Shown: positions 17,727 to 29,140, numbered from the stretch's first letter. The stretch is DNA of 64,000 nucleotides from Bacillus sp. SLBN-46 (GCF_031453555.1 NZ_JAVIZM010000001.1:1681001-1745000); one strand, 5' to 3'. Program-made: numbers and translations. Notes: generated from the letters alone by a model not told the origin.

Positions 17727-20499
17727 ACGGTGCGGTTGTTTCAGATGGAGGTGGTACTGCTACTCCTACCTCAACTAGATTAGACGGAGCGGATTCTTTA
17801 CCGGCTATATCTACTGCTGTTACATAAAATGAACCATTTCCTACTGTGTAGGAAAGCTTTGAGCCGTTAATAATACTAGCTACTTTGGTCGATATCAGCC
17901 CGCCTTGATATACTCGGTAACCGACCACATCATTGTCCCCTGAGGAAGACCAAGATAATGTATTACCGGTAATACTTAAGTTAACAGCATTAGGTCTTTT
18001 TCCGTTATCCACCATTTTTGCTGTAGGTACAAGAATTTTACCCCATCGATCCTTTTGTGGAATGAGCTGACTGTAGTCTTTAAAGGTTTTACCAACCATA
18101 CGTGTAATAAAGTCTGGGTTTAATATTAAGCCATATTGAGAAAATTCCTTTGGAGTAGAATCCAATGCTAAATACTTTTTACCGCTAATAGTAACGAAAT
18201 TTCCTTCAATCAAGCTATCGTCCACTTTCGTTGGTACATCATTCACATTAAAATAATCACTTTCGATCAAGCCGGCCTTCGAGCAAGCACTTGAAGGAAG
18301 CATACCGGAAACAGCACAATAAGAACGCTTAACAATTCCGCTAGGCATTTGGAATGATTCCTTAGGATCAACCAAATCAGGTTTAATTTTATAAGCTGCA
18401 TTGATTAATTCAGCCCAAAGATTATTTGTTCGTTGACTATACGACATGCCTGAGATCTTTAATGATTTTGGCGTATCGTACCCTGTCCATATACCAAATG
18501 TAATATTAGGGTTGGTGGCAACGAACCATGAATCCTTATATTCATTACCTGTTCCTGTTTTACCAGCCCAATCTGCTCTGAAATTTAATTTGCTATTAAT
18601 TCCAGCTGCAGTCCCCATTTTGATAACATCGCGCATCATATCAAGTGTTAAATAAGCTGTTTGTGGTTTGAAGACATCGACAGGGGTTACTTCGTGCTGA
18701 TAAATCACTTTGCCGCTTTTATCTACGATTTTATCGATCATATAGGCATCGATGAATTTCCCACCGTTGGCAAAGGTACTGAATGCATTTGTATTTTCTT
18801 CAACCGTAACTCCGCCAATAGAACCAATGGCAGCCGAAAGGTTTGTATGATCATCCTTCGTTAGTGATGTAAAGCCCATCTTTTCCAAATATTTTGCTGG
18901 GTTTTGATTAACAATTTCGGAATATACCTTAACCGCTGGAACGTTATACGATTTCGCAAGTGCATACCGTGCAGACACAATCCCGCTGTAGCGGTAGTCG
19001 TAGTTTTGTGGCCAAGGCTTACTTCTACCTGGAATAAAATTCAACGCAACATTTGGTATTGGAGTTCCAGGTGCTGCTTTTCCCAATTCAATCGCTGGAC
19101 CATAGACGAGCAGCGGTTTCATGGTAGAGGCATTAGGTCGAAGTGCAGTTGTGGCATGATTCATTTGTTGGTTTTCATAGTTTCTTCCGCCAACAAAACT
19201 GATAATCCTACCCGTTTTATTTTCAATTAACTCGGCGCCGACTTCTACAGGCTCCATCACGGTTTTTATTTCACCCGTTTCAGGATTCTTTTTTTCCTGT
19301 GCTTTAGCAGGGCCGTAGTTCTTATAGCTATCTTTTATCTTTTGCATCGCATCGTAAATATCTTTGTTGATGGTTGTGTGAATTTCATAACCATTTTGGT
19401 GTAAGTCACGGGTTGCTAAAGTTTTATATTTGTAAAAAAGTTGGTCATCATTTTTTAATTCTTTCTCGGTGTACCCGTCTTTCTTTGCAAGTACGTTAGT
19501 AAGGACCTCGACGGAGCGTTTTTCAATTTCGTCTGTAAGGAAAGTATTTGTATGAGAATAAACAGTAGGTTTTAGAAAATCTTTTCTAATATCATAGGAT
19601 GATGCCTCAGCATACTGTTTTCCATTTATGTAACCACCGTCATACATTCTTTTTAAAACCGTTTTCATCCGTGTGAGACCTGGTTCAAGATTATTCTTTA
19701 AAATTGGTTTTCCATTGTCATCCCTTGTAAAAGGAGTATAACCAAACGGACTTTGAGGCAAGCCTGCAATGAACGCTGCTTGTGGGAGTGTTAACTCACT
19801 AGCCTTTACGCCAAAAATTCCTTTTGCTGCAGCCTGAACACCAGCTATGTTTTGTGCGGAAGCATTTCTTCCAAATGTAGAAACATTAAGATAGGCTTCG
19901 AGGATTTCCTTTTTGTCGAAAAATTTCTCTAAACGGAGTGCAAGTAGAATTTCATTCGCTTTCCGTTGGAAGGATACCTCATTGGTTAAAAGTTGATTCT
20001 TAATTAATTGCTGTGTTAAGGTACTTCCACCTGATTGGACAGAAGAATTCGTTACTTCTTGGAAAAGTGCCCGGAAAACTGCCTTTGGAACCACCCCTTT
20101 ATGCTGATAGAAGTACTCATCTTCTGTCGCCACTACGGCATTAATTAAATTTTCTGAAACTTGATCCAACTTTACTTCTTCGCGTATAAGGTCACTGCGA
20201 AGTCTGCCGAGGTAAACATTATCAGCATAGTATAAATCAGATGTCTCCGTGTAATTATAAATATCTTTTTTCATACTCTCGTAAGAACGGACCGGTTCCT
20301 CTTTCACAAGGGAGGCAAAATACCCAGCTCCTACACCTGTTGCAAATGAACCTCCAAGAATGACAACCGTCATGACAAGGAGAAAAAGGTTCCAAACTAC
20401 TTGATAGGTAATTCGTGCACTTTTTACCGTTTTTTTATGGGTAAACAAGTTGAGTATGGATTTTGCTTTTTCCATCCAGGCTTGCATTTTTTCATTCAT
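17725..20499 (-). CDS. Class A penicillin-binding protein (PBP1A family) with C-terminal fibronectin-like domain
   Basis: A 924-residue bifunctional peptidoglycan synthase. A short cytoplasmic tail and one transmembrane helix (about residues 30-55) lead to a GT51 glycosyltransferase (ATEDEYFYQHKGV and GGSTLTQQLIKNQL). The transpeptidase domain follows, with STMK (catalytic serine), SYN (in AKSYNVPAVK) and KTGTG. After about residue 825 comes a fibronectin type III-like domain and a proline/threonine tail. ATG 20499 is chosen because GAGGTGAT precedes it; the longer frame to 20604 lacks a ribosome site. It is a monocistronic unit between acsA and tyrS. Which named PBP it equals is uncertain. 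Confidence 0.88.
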   Translation of the reverse strand: MNEKMQAWMEKAKSILNLFTHKKTVKSARITYQVVWNLFLLVMTVVILGGSFATGVGAGYFASLVKEEPVRSYESMKKDIYNYTETSDLYYADNVYLGRLRSDLIREEVKLDQVSENLINAVVATEDEYFYQHKGVVPKAVFRALFQEVTNSSVQSGGSTLTQQLIKNQLLTNEVSFQRKANEILLALRLEKFFDKKEILEAYLNVSTFGRNASAQNIAGVQAAAKGIFGVKASELTLPQAAFIAGLPQSPFGYTPFTRDDNGKPILKNNLEPGLTRMKTVLKRMYDGGYINGKQYAEASSYDIRKDFLKPTVYSHTNTFLTDEIEKRSVEVLTNVLAKKDGYTEKELKNDDQLFYKYKTLATRDLHQNGYEIHTTINKDIYDAMQKIKDSYKNYGPAKAQEKKNPETGEIKTVMEPVEVGAELIENKTGRIISFVGGRNYENQQMNHATTALRPNASTMKPLLVYGPAIELGKAAPGTPIPNVALNFIPGRSKPWPQNYDYRYSGIVSARYALAKSYNVPAVKVYSEIVNQNPAKYLEKMGFTSLTKDDHTNLSAAIGSIGGVTVEENTNAFSTFANGGKFIDAYMIDKIVDKSGKVIYQHEVTPVDVFKPQTAYLTLDMMRDVIKMGTAAGINSKLNFRADWAGKTGTGNEYKDSWFVATNPNITFGIWTGYDTPKSLKISGMSYSQRTNNLWAELINAAYKIKPDLVDPKESFQMPSGIVKRSYCAVSGMLPSSACSKAGLIESDYFNVNDVPTKVDDSLIEGNFVTISGKKYLALDSTPKEFSQYGLILNPDFITRMVGKTFKDYSQLIPQKDRWGKILVPTAKMVDNGKRPNAVNLSITGNTLSWSSSGDNDVVGYRVYQGGLISTKVASIINGSKLSYTVGNGSFYVTAVDIAGKESAPSNLVEVGVAVPPPSETTAP

Positions 20500-20597
20500 C
20501 AATAGCATCACCTCATCTAAAATCACATACATTATAGCATATAGAAGGTATAAAAACTGACAACCTTCTACATTTTTCTGAAATTTCCAGTGGATGT

Positions 20598-20626
20598 TTG
20601 ACATGTTCCTTGAAATGTGATAAAAA
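20598..20626 (+). promoter_or_regulatory. Promoter candidate for the tyrS leader
   Basis: Perfect TTGACA (20598-20603), 17-bp spacer, TAAAAA (20621-20626), placing the start near 20633, just ahead of the T-box. Another TTGACA at 20656-20661 has a poorer -10. The 100 bp before this hold only the divergent gene's upstream region. Confidence 0.5.
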
Positions 20627-20639
20627 AAGCTATAGTTAA

Positions 20640-22164
<1,525 letters not shown>

Positions 22165-22170
22165 TAGGTA

Positions 22171-22201
22171 AAGGGCTTTGAGGAATCAGAGCTCTTTTTC
22201 T
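22171..22201 (+). terminator. Terminator after tyrS
   Basis: AAAGGGCTTTG / CAGAGCTCTTTTT imperfect stem ending in a T-run. Confidence 0.55.
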
Positions 22202-22214
22202 TGAAGAGAAATAT

Positions 22215-22252
22215 AAAAAAATCCCCATACCAATGGTATGAGGATTTTTTTT
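22215..22252. terminator. Terminator after rpsD
   Basis: AAAAAATCCCCATACC / GGTATGAGGATTTTTT stem with a 3-nt loop. It has T-runs on both strands and mainly serves rpsD. Confidence 0.82.
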
Positions 22253-22256
22253 ACTA

Positions 22257-22859
22257 TTAACGAGAGTAGAACTCAACGATAAGAGATTCGTTAATTTCAG
22301 CAGGTAACTCAGAACGCTCAGGTAAGCGAGTGAAAGTACCTTCTAATTTGTCAGCATCAAATGTTAAGAAATCAGGTACGAAGTTTGTCACTTCGATTGC
22401 TTCTTTAATAACATCTAGGTTGCGTGACTTTTCACGAACGCTGATTGTTTGACCAGCAGTTACACGGTAAGATGGGATATCTACGCGTGATCCATTAACT
22501 AGGATGTGACCGTGGTTAACTAATTGGCGAGCTGCACGACGAGTGCGAGCAAGACCTAAACGGTAAACAACGTTATCAAGACGTGACTCAAGTAACGCCA
22601 TGAAGTTTTCACCGTGGATACCAGACAATTTGCCAGCTCTATCGAAAAGAGTACGGAATTGGCGCTCGTTAACACCATACATGTGACGAAGCTTTTGCTT
22701 CTCTTGTAATTGTAATCCGTATTCAGAAAGCTTTTTGCGTTGGTTTGGACCGTGTTGTCCAGGAGCGTAAGGACGCTTTTCTAATTCTTTACCTGTGCCG
22801 CTTAGAGAGATTCCAAGACGACGAGATAATTTCCAGCTTGGGCCAGTATATCGAGCCAT
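22257..22859 (-). CDS. rpsD: 30S ribosomal protein S4
   Basis: A 200-residue primary 16S rRNA-binding protein of the small subunit, starting [16 protein letters not shown]. It has the S4 RNA-binding domain ([33 protein letters not shown], about residues 89-120). Length and sequence are normal for Bacillus. GGAGGAGTC precedes the ATG. It is monocistronic here, outside the main ribosomal protein operons, with a leader of roughly 200 nt suited to S4 autoregulation. Confidence 0.97.
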   Translation of the reverse strand: MARYTGPSWKLSRRLGISLSGTGKELEKRPYAPGQHGPNQRKKLSEYGLQLQEKQKLRHMYGVNERQFRTLFDRAGKLSGIHGENFMALLESRLDNVVYRLGLARTRRAARQLVNHGHILVNGSRVDIPSYRVTAGQTISVREKSRNLDVIKEAIEVTNFVPDFLTFDADKLEGTFTRLPERSELPAEINESLIVEFYSR

Positions 22860-23063
22860 GAATGACTCCTCCTTAGTGTTTTTATTTTGGTAAAATAAAA
22901 ACCGGTATGAGACTCTTTGACAGCCATTTTGTTTTCATGCACCTTCGCCCTAGCAGCTAAGGGTTACAAGATACACCATCAAATGAAAGAAAAAACTCTC
23001 ATGAGGAACAAAATGAGACTATTCAAGTGAACTCAATAGGCTGCAATATTTTACACAAAGAGT
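22860..23063 (-). promoter_or_regulatory. Long 5' leader of rpsD (possible S4 autoregulatory region)
   Basis: About 200 nt of untranslated sequence lie between a good promoter and rpsD. It contains several complementary segments (for example GCTGCTAGGGCG and neighbouring CCTTAGC). B. subtilis rpsD is known to be autoregulated through its leader; whether this leader does the same is inferred from position and length only. Confidence 0.45.
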
Positions 23064-23093
23064 ATTATATTATTTTTATTCCTCTAAAGTCAA
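23064..23093 (-). promoter_or_regulatory. Sigma-A promoter of rpsD
   Basis: On the minus strand TTGACT (23088-23093), 18-bp spacer, perfect TATAAT (23064-23069). The remaining 23094-23259 contains only AT-rich sequence that I cannot assign. Confidence 0.75.
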
Positions 23094-23259
23094 GTATATT
23101 TTTGTTAACTCCGAGTTCGAGGAAGGACATTCAAACATGTTTGTAAAAAAAAATTAATAAATTATTCAAAAAAAGTATATCATTTGCTTACATATTTTAA
23201 CTATAATTAGGATGCGATGTATATATTTGGGATTTTTGATAATGAGGAGATCTAATATT

Positions 23260-24657
23260 TTGGATATAGTTGATTTTAAAAAATTATTTAAAATAGGTGA
23301 AAAGCTCCATTCGTTCTTAGACGTGGAAAGTCTATTGAGCGAATTATTCGTTATTCTTAAAGAAGAATATCCAAACTTTTCATATGACCTATTATTGTCG
23401 CAGTCTACCTACAAGCATAGCGACGTCCTTGGCATTGCCCTGGAATATGATAGTGAAAATATTGCGGCAACCAATGCGTACCTAACTGGGGAAATTCAAT
23501 ATGAGTTTTCTCATACGGATAAGAGTAAGATTCTATATACACCTTTAAAAGGAAAACAGGGGATTTATGGGGTATTACAGATTATTGCACCTCATTCTTT
23601 GGATGTTCAGACTAAAGAAGTTGAGTTTATGACTTTGCTGGCAGAAAGTGCAGGATCGGCTCTTGAAAATGCCCAGCTCTATCAGAAGTCAAGAAAGACC
23701 ATCTTAGAACTTCAATTAATTAATGAAACCGCCTACCGTTTAAATTCTGACCTGCCGTTAGCTGATACATTGTCATTTATGGCAGAACAGATTAAATCTT
23801 CCTTTTATGCACAAGAGGTTGGTTTCTTTTTAGACTCGAAAGAAAGAGTCAAAATACTCCCTGGTTCCACACCCTTCTTTTTTTCAACAACTGCTCAAAC
23901 CTATATTGATTACATAAAAGGAAAATTAAAGAAAGAAAATGATCCTCTATTATTTGGGGATATTAGCTTACCCCTTACCAATCAAAGTAAACGCTATCAT
24001 TCTATTATGGTAGTACCAGTAGTACTTGGTAAGAATTTAAAAGGGTTTTCGATGATCATGCACGAAAAACCTTATTTCTTTTCTTTTGAGACATTTCAAC
24101 TTCTACAGACATTAGTACATCATTTATCACTTTCTTTAACCAACTCCATGTTAAGAGAGGAACTTAAAAAATTAGTTACCACAGACCATCTGACAAAGCT
24201 CCATTCACGTAATTATTTGGATGAAAAAATCCAGTCTTCAATGAAAAAAGATAACGAAGGGACCTTTATTCTTATTGATATTGATAATTTCAAGGAAATC
24301 AATGATTCCTACGGTCATCAAATAGGCGATGAAGTGCTCATACAAGTCGCAAATTTCATTAAAGGAAATATCCGGGAGAAGGATGTAGGAGCCCGTTGGG
24401 GTGGGGAAGAACTAGCCATCTATCTTCCTAATGTTCCTTTAGACGCGGGAGTGGCTATTGCTCAAAGAATAGGGGCGAAAGTGTCTGAAAACTCCGATCC
24501 CCATATTACCGTGTCATGTGGTGTCTCTCATTGGAATAGGGAAAAGCCTGATACGGATCAAAATCTGTTCAAAAGAGCAGATGAAGCTTTATATCATGCA
24601 AAAGGGACAGGGAAAAACAAAGTAGTTACACAAGGTGCAAATAGTAAGGTAAGTTAG
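23260..24657 (+). CDS. dgcP: GGDEF diguanylate cyclase (DgcP/YtrP type) with GAF domains
   Basis: A 465-residue protein with two GAF-like sensor regions (about residues 1-150 and 155-295) and a C-terminal GGDEF domain that makes cyclic di-GMP. The active motif reads RWGGEEL (GGEEL variant, catalytically competent in the family). An RxxD inhibitory site, REKD, lies five residues upstream of it. TTG 23260 has GAGGAG upstream and gives MDIVDFKKLF; the frame opens earlier at 23212 without a ribosome site. In B. subtilis the gene next to rpsD is dgcP; this protein is about 110 residues shorter than I recall for that homologue. Confidence 0.82.
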   Translation: MDIVDFKKLFKIGEKLHSFLDVESLLSELFVILKEEYPNFSYDLLLSQSTYKHSDVLGIALEYDSENIAATNAYLTGEIQYEFSHTDKSKILYTPLKGKQGIYGVLQIIAPHSLDVQTKEVEFMTLLAESAGSALENAQLYQKSRKTILELQLINETAYRLNSDLPLADTLSFMAEQIKSSFYAQEVGFFLDSKERVKILPGSTPFFFSTTAQTYIDYIKGKLKKENDPLLFGDISLPLTNQSKRYHSIMVVPVVLGKNLKGFSMIMHEKPYFFSFETFQLLQTLVHHLSLSLTNSMLREELKKLVTTDHLTKLHSRNYLDEKIQSSMKKDNEGTFILIDIDNFKEINDSYGHQIGDEVLIQVANFIKGNIREKDVGARWGGEELAIYLPNVPLDAGVAIAQRIGAKVSENSDPHITVSCGVSHWNREKPDTDQNLFKRADEALYHAKGTGKNKVVTQGANSKVS

Positions 24658-24756
24658 GGGCTGCATCATGGCAGATTCAGTCTCTTAACGATTTTGCCAT
24701 ATTCATCATATTCTATAAGAACAAATGACAGCGCTTACAATTAGGAGGAGTCTACA

Positions 24757-25941
24757 TTGAAAGATAAAAAACCGCGGTTTGAAACAGAAGTCATTCATTT
24801 TGGCTATCATGCGGAAAATCATCAAGGAAGCTTAGTTCCCCCGTTATATCAAACATCCACATTTACCTTTGAGAGTGCGGAGCAAGGGGAAAGAAGGTTT
24901 GCTGGGAAAGAGGAGGGATATATTTATTCAAGATTAGGAAATCCCACCGTAAAAATTCTGGAAGACAGAATGGCTACCCTTGAAAAGGGGGAAGCCGCTT
25001 TAGCTTTTTCGTCAGGTATGGCTGCCGTGAGTGCAGTGTTAATTGCATTAACAAAATCAGGTGACCACATTCTATGCTCTCAGGGTGTTTATGGTTGTAC
25101 ATTTGGATTGCTAGAATTATTACAGGAGAAATATCATATTGAACATGATTTTTCACTAATGGATACAAGGGAGACCGTTGAAAAACAAATCAAACCAAAT
25201 ACAGCCTGTATCTATATTGAGACTCCCATTAATCCAACAATGAAGCTTGTTGATCTTCAAATAGTTGCAGATGTGGCGAAAGAAAAGGGCATTCCAGTAG
25301 TAGTGGACAATACATTTTGTTCTCCTTATTTACAAAATCCAATTATAAATGGCTGCGATATTGTCATACACAGTGCAACAAAATATATTTGTGGACATGG
25401 CGATGTCATTGCTGGAATCGTGGTTGGAGGAAGAGAGACTATTGACCAAATTTCAAGGACAACTCAAAAGGATATAGGGGGAATTATTTCGCCATTCGAT
25501 GCGTGGCTTTTGTTACGGGGATTAAAATCGCTTCCGGTACGGATGGACCGCCATTGTGAAAATACAACTTTCCTATTTGATTTTCTTAAACAACATCCGA
25601 AGGTGGATGCTATTTATTATCCCGGGGATTCAGAGCACCCCGATTACGCAATAATGAAAAAACAAATGAAAAAACCAGGAGGACTTATATCATTTTCGAT
25701 TAAGGGAACGAAAGAAACGGCTCAAAGGTTTATGAATCAGCTCAACTTAATCAAAATTGCGGTCAGTCTTGGGGATGCAGAGACATTAATTCAACACCCG
25801 GCTACCATGACACATGCCGTTGTTCCGGACGAGGAACGGCTAAAAATGGGGATTAATCAAACCTTGCTTCGTCTTTCAGTGGGTCTTGAAGCCTGGGAGG
25901 ATATTAAAGAAGATTTAGAGCAGGCATTTGATAAAATCTAA
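24757..25941 (+). CDS. megL: Methionine gamma-lyase (Cys/Met metabolism PLP enzyme)
   Basis: A 394-residue PLP-dependent gamma-family lyase, predicted to split methionine into methanethiol, 2-oxobutyrate and ammonia. The PLP lysine is K209 in SATKYICGHGDV. Other family landmarks are YSRLGNPT, ALAFSSGMAA and the C-terminal SVGLE. The ETEVIHFGYH start and the CDIVIHSATKY region favour methionine gamma-lyase over cystathionine lyases, but substrate choice in this family is hard to read from sequence. The start is TTG at 24757 after TTAGGAGGAG. It converges on the methionine-sulfoxide reductase gene. Confidence 0.78.
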   Translation: MKDKKPRFETEVIHFGYHAENHQGSLVPPLYQTSTFTFESAEQGERRFAGKEEGYIYSRLGNPTVKILEDRMATLEKGEAALAFSSGMAAVSAVLIALTKSGDHILCSQGVYGCTFGLLELLQEKYHIEHDFSLMDTRETVEKQIKPNTACIYIETPINPTMKLVDLQIVADVAKEKGIPVVVDNTFCSPYLQNPIINGCDIVIHSATKYICGHGDVIAGIVVGGRETIDQISRTTQKDIGGIISPFDAWLLLRGLKSLPVRMDRHCENTTFLFDFLKQHPKVDAIYYPGDSEHPDYAIMKKQMKKPGGLISFSIKGTKETAQRFMNQLNLIKIAVSLGDAETLIQHPATMTHAVVPDEERLKMGINQTLLRLSVGLEAWEDIKEDLEQAFDKI

Positions 25942-25967
25942 AAAAACTCGCCTTAGCGAGTTTTTGT
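25941..25967. terminator. Bidirectional terminator
   Basis: AAAAAACTCGC / GCGAGTTTTT stem with a 4-nt loop between converging megL and the fRMsr gene. Confidence 0.82.
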
Positions 25968-25969
25968 TT

Positions 25970-26452
25970 TTAAAGATAAGTAACGAGAACTTCCACGAAT
26001 TCTTCGAGTTTTTGTTGGTCGAGCTTATCAAACCGGTTTAATTCAGGAGAATCAATATCTAAAACGCCGATTAATTGCTCTCCTTTTAGAAGTGGAACAA
26101 CTATTTCTGATTGTGAAGCAGCATCACATGCAATATGACCTGGGAACTGATTCACGTCTTCAACAAGCAGGGTTTCCTTTTTTAATGCAGCAGTACCGCA
26201 AACACCCTTGCCAAGAGGGATGCGAATGCATGCTGGGAGTCCTTGGAAGGGACCTAACACTAGTTCGTCATTCGTATCTAGTAGATAAAATCCTACCCAA
26301 TTAACACGGTCTAGAAATTGGTTCAATAAGGCAGAGGCATTGCTAAGATTGGCAACTTGATTTTTCTCATCGTGAAGGAGAGCCTGTAATTGTTTTTTAA
26401 CAAGTTCATAATTTTCTTCTCGATTTCCGGTGTACATTTCGACGTTAAACAC
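25970..26452 (-). CDS. ytsP: GAF-domain free methionine-(R)-sulfoxide reductase (YtsP)
   Basis: A 160-residue single GAF domain. The three cysteines that define free methionine-R-sulfoxide reductases are present: C75 in GLPACIRI, C85 in GKGVCGTAA and C109 in GHIACDAAS. Also present are the NWVGFYLL substrate-pocket start and the LIGVLDIDSP end. It reduces free oxidised methionine in the cytosol. A methionine gamma-lyase gene lies immediately convergent, so both neighbours act on methionine. A short AAAGGTGAAAT ribosome site precedes the start. Confidence 0.88.
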   Translation of the reverse strand: MFNVEMYTGNREENYELVKKQLQALLHDEKNQVANLSNASALLNQFLDRVNWVGFYLLDTNDELVLGPFQGLPACIRIPLGKGVCGTAALKKETLLVEDVNQFPGHIACDAASQSEIVVPLLKGEQLIGVLDIDSPELNRFDKLDQQKLEEFVEVLVTYL

Positions 26453-26609
26453 GGTATTTCACCTTTTTCTCTTATGATTTATATTTTATTTTATCAAAAA
26501 TGAGAGAAAATGAGCATACTTTGTCGATATTTTCTTAAAGGAATCAATTGTGACACCAAGAATCATTATGATAAGGGGATTATGGAAATTACCTGAAGGG
26601 GGAGAATGG

Positions 26610-27242
26610 ATGAAGAAAAATGCAAAAGAAGCAATTGTTAAGGCCGCTATCACGTTATTTAATTCCAATGGGTACTCAGGAACGTCAATTAGGGAAATTG
26701 CTCATGCAGCTAATGTAAACACCGCAACGATTGCCTATCATTTTAATAATAAAACAGGTCTCTTAGAATATTGCTTTATGCATTTTTTTGAACAGTACAC
26801 CCGAAAGATGGAAGCTGCTTATGCATCTATTGATAGAGGGGCAAAAGAGTGCTTAAAACGTGTGGTATCTGATTTGCTCCATTACCAATGTGAGAACTAC
26901 CAGCTTGCCAGTTTCATTTACAGGGAGATGTCGATGGATTCCCAAGTAGTAAGGGAAATCATGTCTACCTATTCTTTAAAGGAAAAATATTATTTTCAAA
27001 AAATATTTGAACGGGGTTTTGAATGGCATGAATTCAGACCGCATTCCATTCCTTATTTAATTATACAGCTAAAAGGATTAATCATGATGCCTTTTATGAA
27101 TAGCAATTATATGAGAGAAGTACTATATGTGTTTCCGAATGAGCCATTTTTCGAGCAGAAATATCTTAAGGATCTTCACTTATGGATTGATAAAACACTT
27201 TGTTCAGACATACCTATGAAAAAGGGAGCAGCACTAAAATAG
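26610..27242 (+). CDS. refZ: TetR-family regulator RefZ (FtsZ regulator, YttP)
   Basis: A 210-residue TetR-family DNA-binding protein. The N-terminal helix-turn-helix is GYSGTSIREIAHAANVNTAT (about residues 23-42), followed by the family's IAYHFNNKTGLL. The C-terminal ligand/dimer domain is all-alpha. By position and similarity it is the RefZ protein that inhibits FtsZ assembly near oriC-proximal motifs at sporulation onset. ATG 26610 has GAAGGGGGAG six bases upstream; the frame remains open to 26550 without a site. Confidence 0.8.
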   Translation: MKKNAKEAIVKAAITLFNSNGYSGTSIREIAHAANVNTATIAYHFNNKTGLLEYCFMHFFEQYTRKMEAAYASIDRGAKECLKRVVSDLLHYQCENYQLASFIYREMSMDSQVVREIMSTYSLKEKYYFQKIFERGFEWHEFRPHSIPYLIIQLKGLIMMPFMNSNYMREVLYVFPNEPFFEQKYLKDLHLWIDKTLCSDIPMKKGAALK

Positions 27243-27264
27243 CGGCAATCGCTATTTTTTTTTT
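27236..27264 (+). terminator. Terminator after refZ
   Basis: AAAATAGCG / CGCTATTTT stem with a 5-nt loop running into a long T-run. Confidence 0.78.
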
Positions 27265-27411
27265 ATTTTACAAAAAAATTGAAAATAATAGTCAAAAAAT
27301 GTCGTTTACATGGTATCATAAAAGCATTGAATTGAACTTAATGAGTTTTTCTAAAATAGATGATCTGAATACATAGTGGAATCAATGTTGTTTGAAATAG
27401 GGGGCTTACTT

Positions 27412-29100
27412 GTGAAATTTATCATTGGATTTTTCATCCTATTATTAGCCTTATTTATAGTGGGATATTTAATAAAGAAAAAGTATTTTAAAGAAATGGA
27501 TCGATTGGAAGCGTGGAAAATCGATATCATGAATCGTCCCATACTAGATGAAATGTCAAAGGTTAAACAGTTAAATATGACGGGTCAGACCGAGGAGCTT
27601 TTTGAGCGTTGGCGTAGTCAGTGGGATGATGTGGTAACAGTTCAGCTTCCTGATTTAGAAGAAATGCTTTTTGATGCAGAAGAATATATAGATCGCTATA
27701 GATTTAAAAAAGCAAAAGAAGCCCAGCAGGCGATTAATACAAATCTAATGGAAACAGAGGAACAAATTAAAAAGGTACTAGAAGAGCTGCATGAACTAGT
27801 GGGCAGTGAAGAAAAGAACAGAGTGGAAATTGAGGAGCTTAAGGAACTTTATAGAGAATCAAAAAAAATGTTACTTGCTCATCGTCATAGTTTTGGTAAG
27901 TCTGAAAAGCACTTAGAAGCAAAACTAAATGAAGTGGCACAGAAATTCCAGGAATTTGATGAAAAAACGGAGCTCGGTAATTATCTTGAAGCTCGAGAAG
28001 TAGTTTTACTTATTCATAGTCAGCTTGGAACAATCAAGAACCATATGGATTTAATTCCTCAGCTTTTAATTGAAAGTCAATCCCTTCTTCCGAATCAGCT
28101 AGCAGATTGTCTAGAGGGCTACCGAGAAATGACAGAGCAAGATTATCACTTAGAGCATTTAAATGTAACCACTGAAATACAACGCCTTGAAGAGAAAATT
28201 GCTGAGAATATTCGCTTGATTGAAACTACCGAAATTGACAAAGCCGAAGAGGGAATTAAGGAAGTAAAGGATCGAATTGATATTCTTTTTGACCTCTTGG
28301 AAAAGGAAGTACACGCTAAGCATTATGTAATGAAAAATAATAAGGTGGCTGCTGAACAACTTGCTACTGCTCAAGAGGAAAATAAGAATCTTTCAAATGA
28401 ATTGATTCATGTTCAAGCGAGCTATCAATTATCAGATAGTGATTTAGAGGTCCAAAATAATCTAGAAAAAGAACTTTCAACGGTGTATAAGCATTATGAG
28501 ATTTTGGTTGAAAAGTTAAAGATGAATGAAACGGCTCAATCAGCGATTAGTGAAGAATTAAGTGAGTTAAAAGACCAACTGGATATGATATGTGAAGGGC
28601 AGCAAGCTTTTGCCCAAAAACTTCAAGCCTTGAGAAAGGACGAACTTGAAGCAAGGGAAAAAATTAAGGAACTTACCAAGAAAGTAGCAGAAACTGTTCG
28701 TCTTGTTTCAAAGAGTAACGTTCCTGGTTTGCCTGAGGATTATAAATATCTAATAGAAGATACAAACGAAAGTATCAATAATGTCCGATACCAGCTTGAA
28801 GAAAAGCCTCTAAATATATCTGCTCTGAATCAGTATCTAGAAATTGCTGTACTGACAGTTGAAAAACTTGTAAATTCAACGATTGAGCTTATTGAGAATG
28901 TCACTTTAGCTGAAAAAGCAATTCAATATGGAAATCGATATCGTAGCTACCATCCATCAGTTGCTAAAGGATTAGCTGATGCTGAAACGGCATTCAGACA
29001 GTATGATTTTCAAGAAGCTTTAGAACAGGTTGCGGCATCTTTGGATGGGGTTGACCCAGATGCGTTAAAGAAGATAAAGGCTACAATTGAAATGGAATAA
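27412..29100 (+). CDS. ezrA: Septation ring formation regulator EzrA
   Basis: A 562-residue membrane-anchored negative regulator of FtsZ ring formation. One N-terminal transmembrane helix (about residues 3-23) is followed by a cytoplasmic region made almost wholly of spectrin-like coiled-coil repeats. Conserved segments include LNMTGQTEELFERWR near residue 55 and the C-terminal QYGNRYRS patch. GTG 27412 follows AGGGGGC and gives exactly the length I recall for the B. subtilis protein; the open frame extends 12 codons further upstream. The FtsZ-acting gene refZ lies just upstream. Confidence 0.93.
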   Translation: MKFIIGFFILLLALFIVGYLIKKKYFKEMDRLEAWKIDIMNRPILDEMSKVKQLNMTGQTEELFERWRSQWDDVVTVQLPDLEEMLFDAEEYIDRYRFKKAKEAQQAINTNLMETEEQIKKVLEELHELVGSEEKNRVEIEELKELYRESKKMLLAHRHSFGKSEKHLEAKLNEVAQKFQEFDEKTELGNYLEAREVVLLIHSQLGTIKNHMDLIPQLLIESQSLLPNQLADCLEGYREMTEQDYHLEHLNVTTEIQRLEEKIAENIRLIETTEIDKAEEGIKEVKDRIDILFDLLEKEVHAKHYVMKNNKVAAEQLATAQEENKNLSNELIHVQASYQLSDSDLEVQNNLEKELSTVYKHYEILVEKLKMNETAQSAISEELSELKDQLDMICEGQQAFAQKLQALRKDELEAREKIKELTKKVAETVRLVSKSNVPGLPEDYKYLIEDTNESINNVRYQLEEKPLNISALNQYLEIAVLTVEKLVNSTIELIENVTLAEKAIQYGNRYRSYHPSVAKGLADAETAFRQYDFQEALEQVAASLDGVDPDALKKIKATIEME

Positions 29101-29106
29101 AATGAT

Positions 29107-29140
29107 AAACCGATTTAGCAATAGCTAGGTCGGTTTTTTG
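29107..29140 (+). terminator. Terminator after ezrA
   Basis: AAACCGA / TCGGTTTTTT outer stem with an inner TAGC / GCTA pair. Confidence 0.75.
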
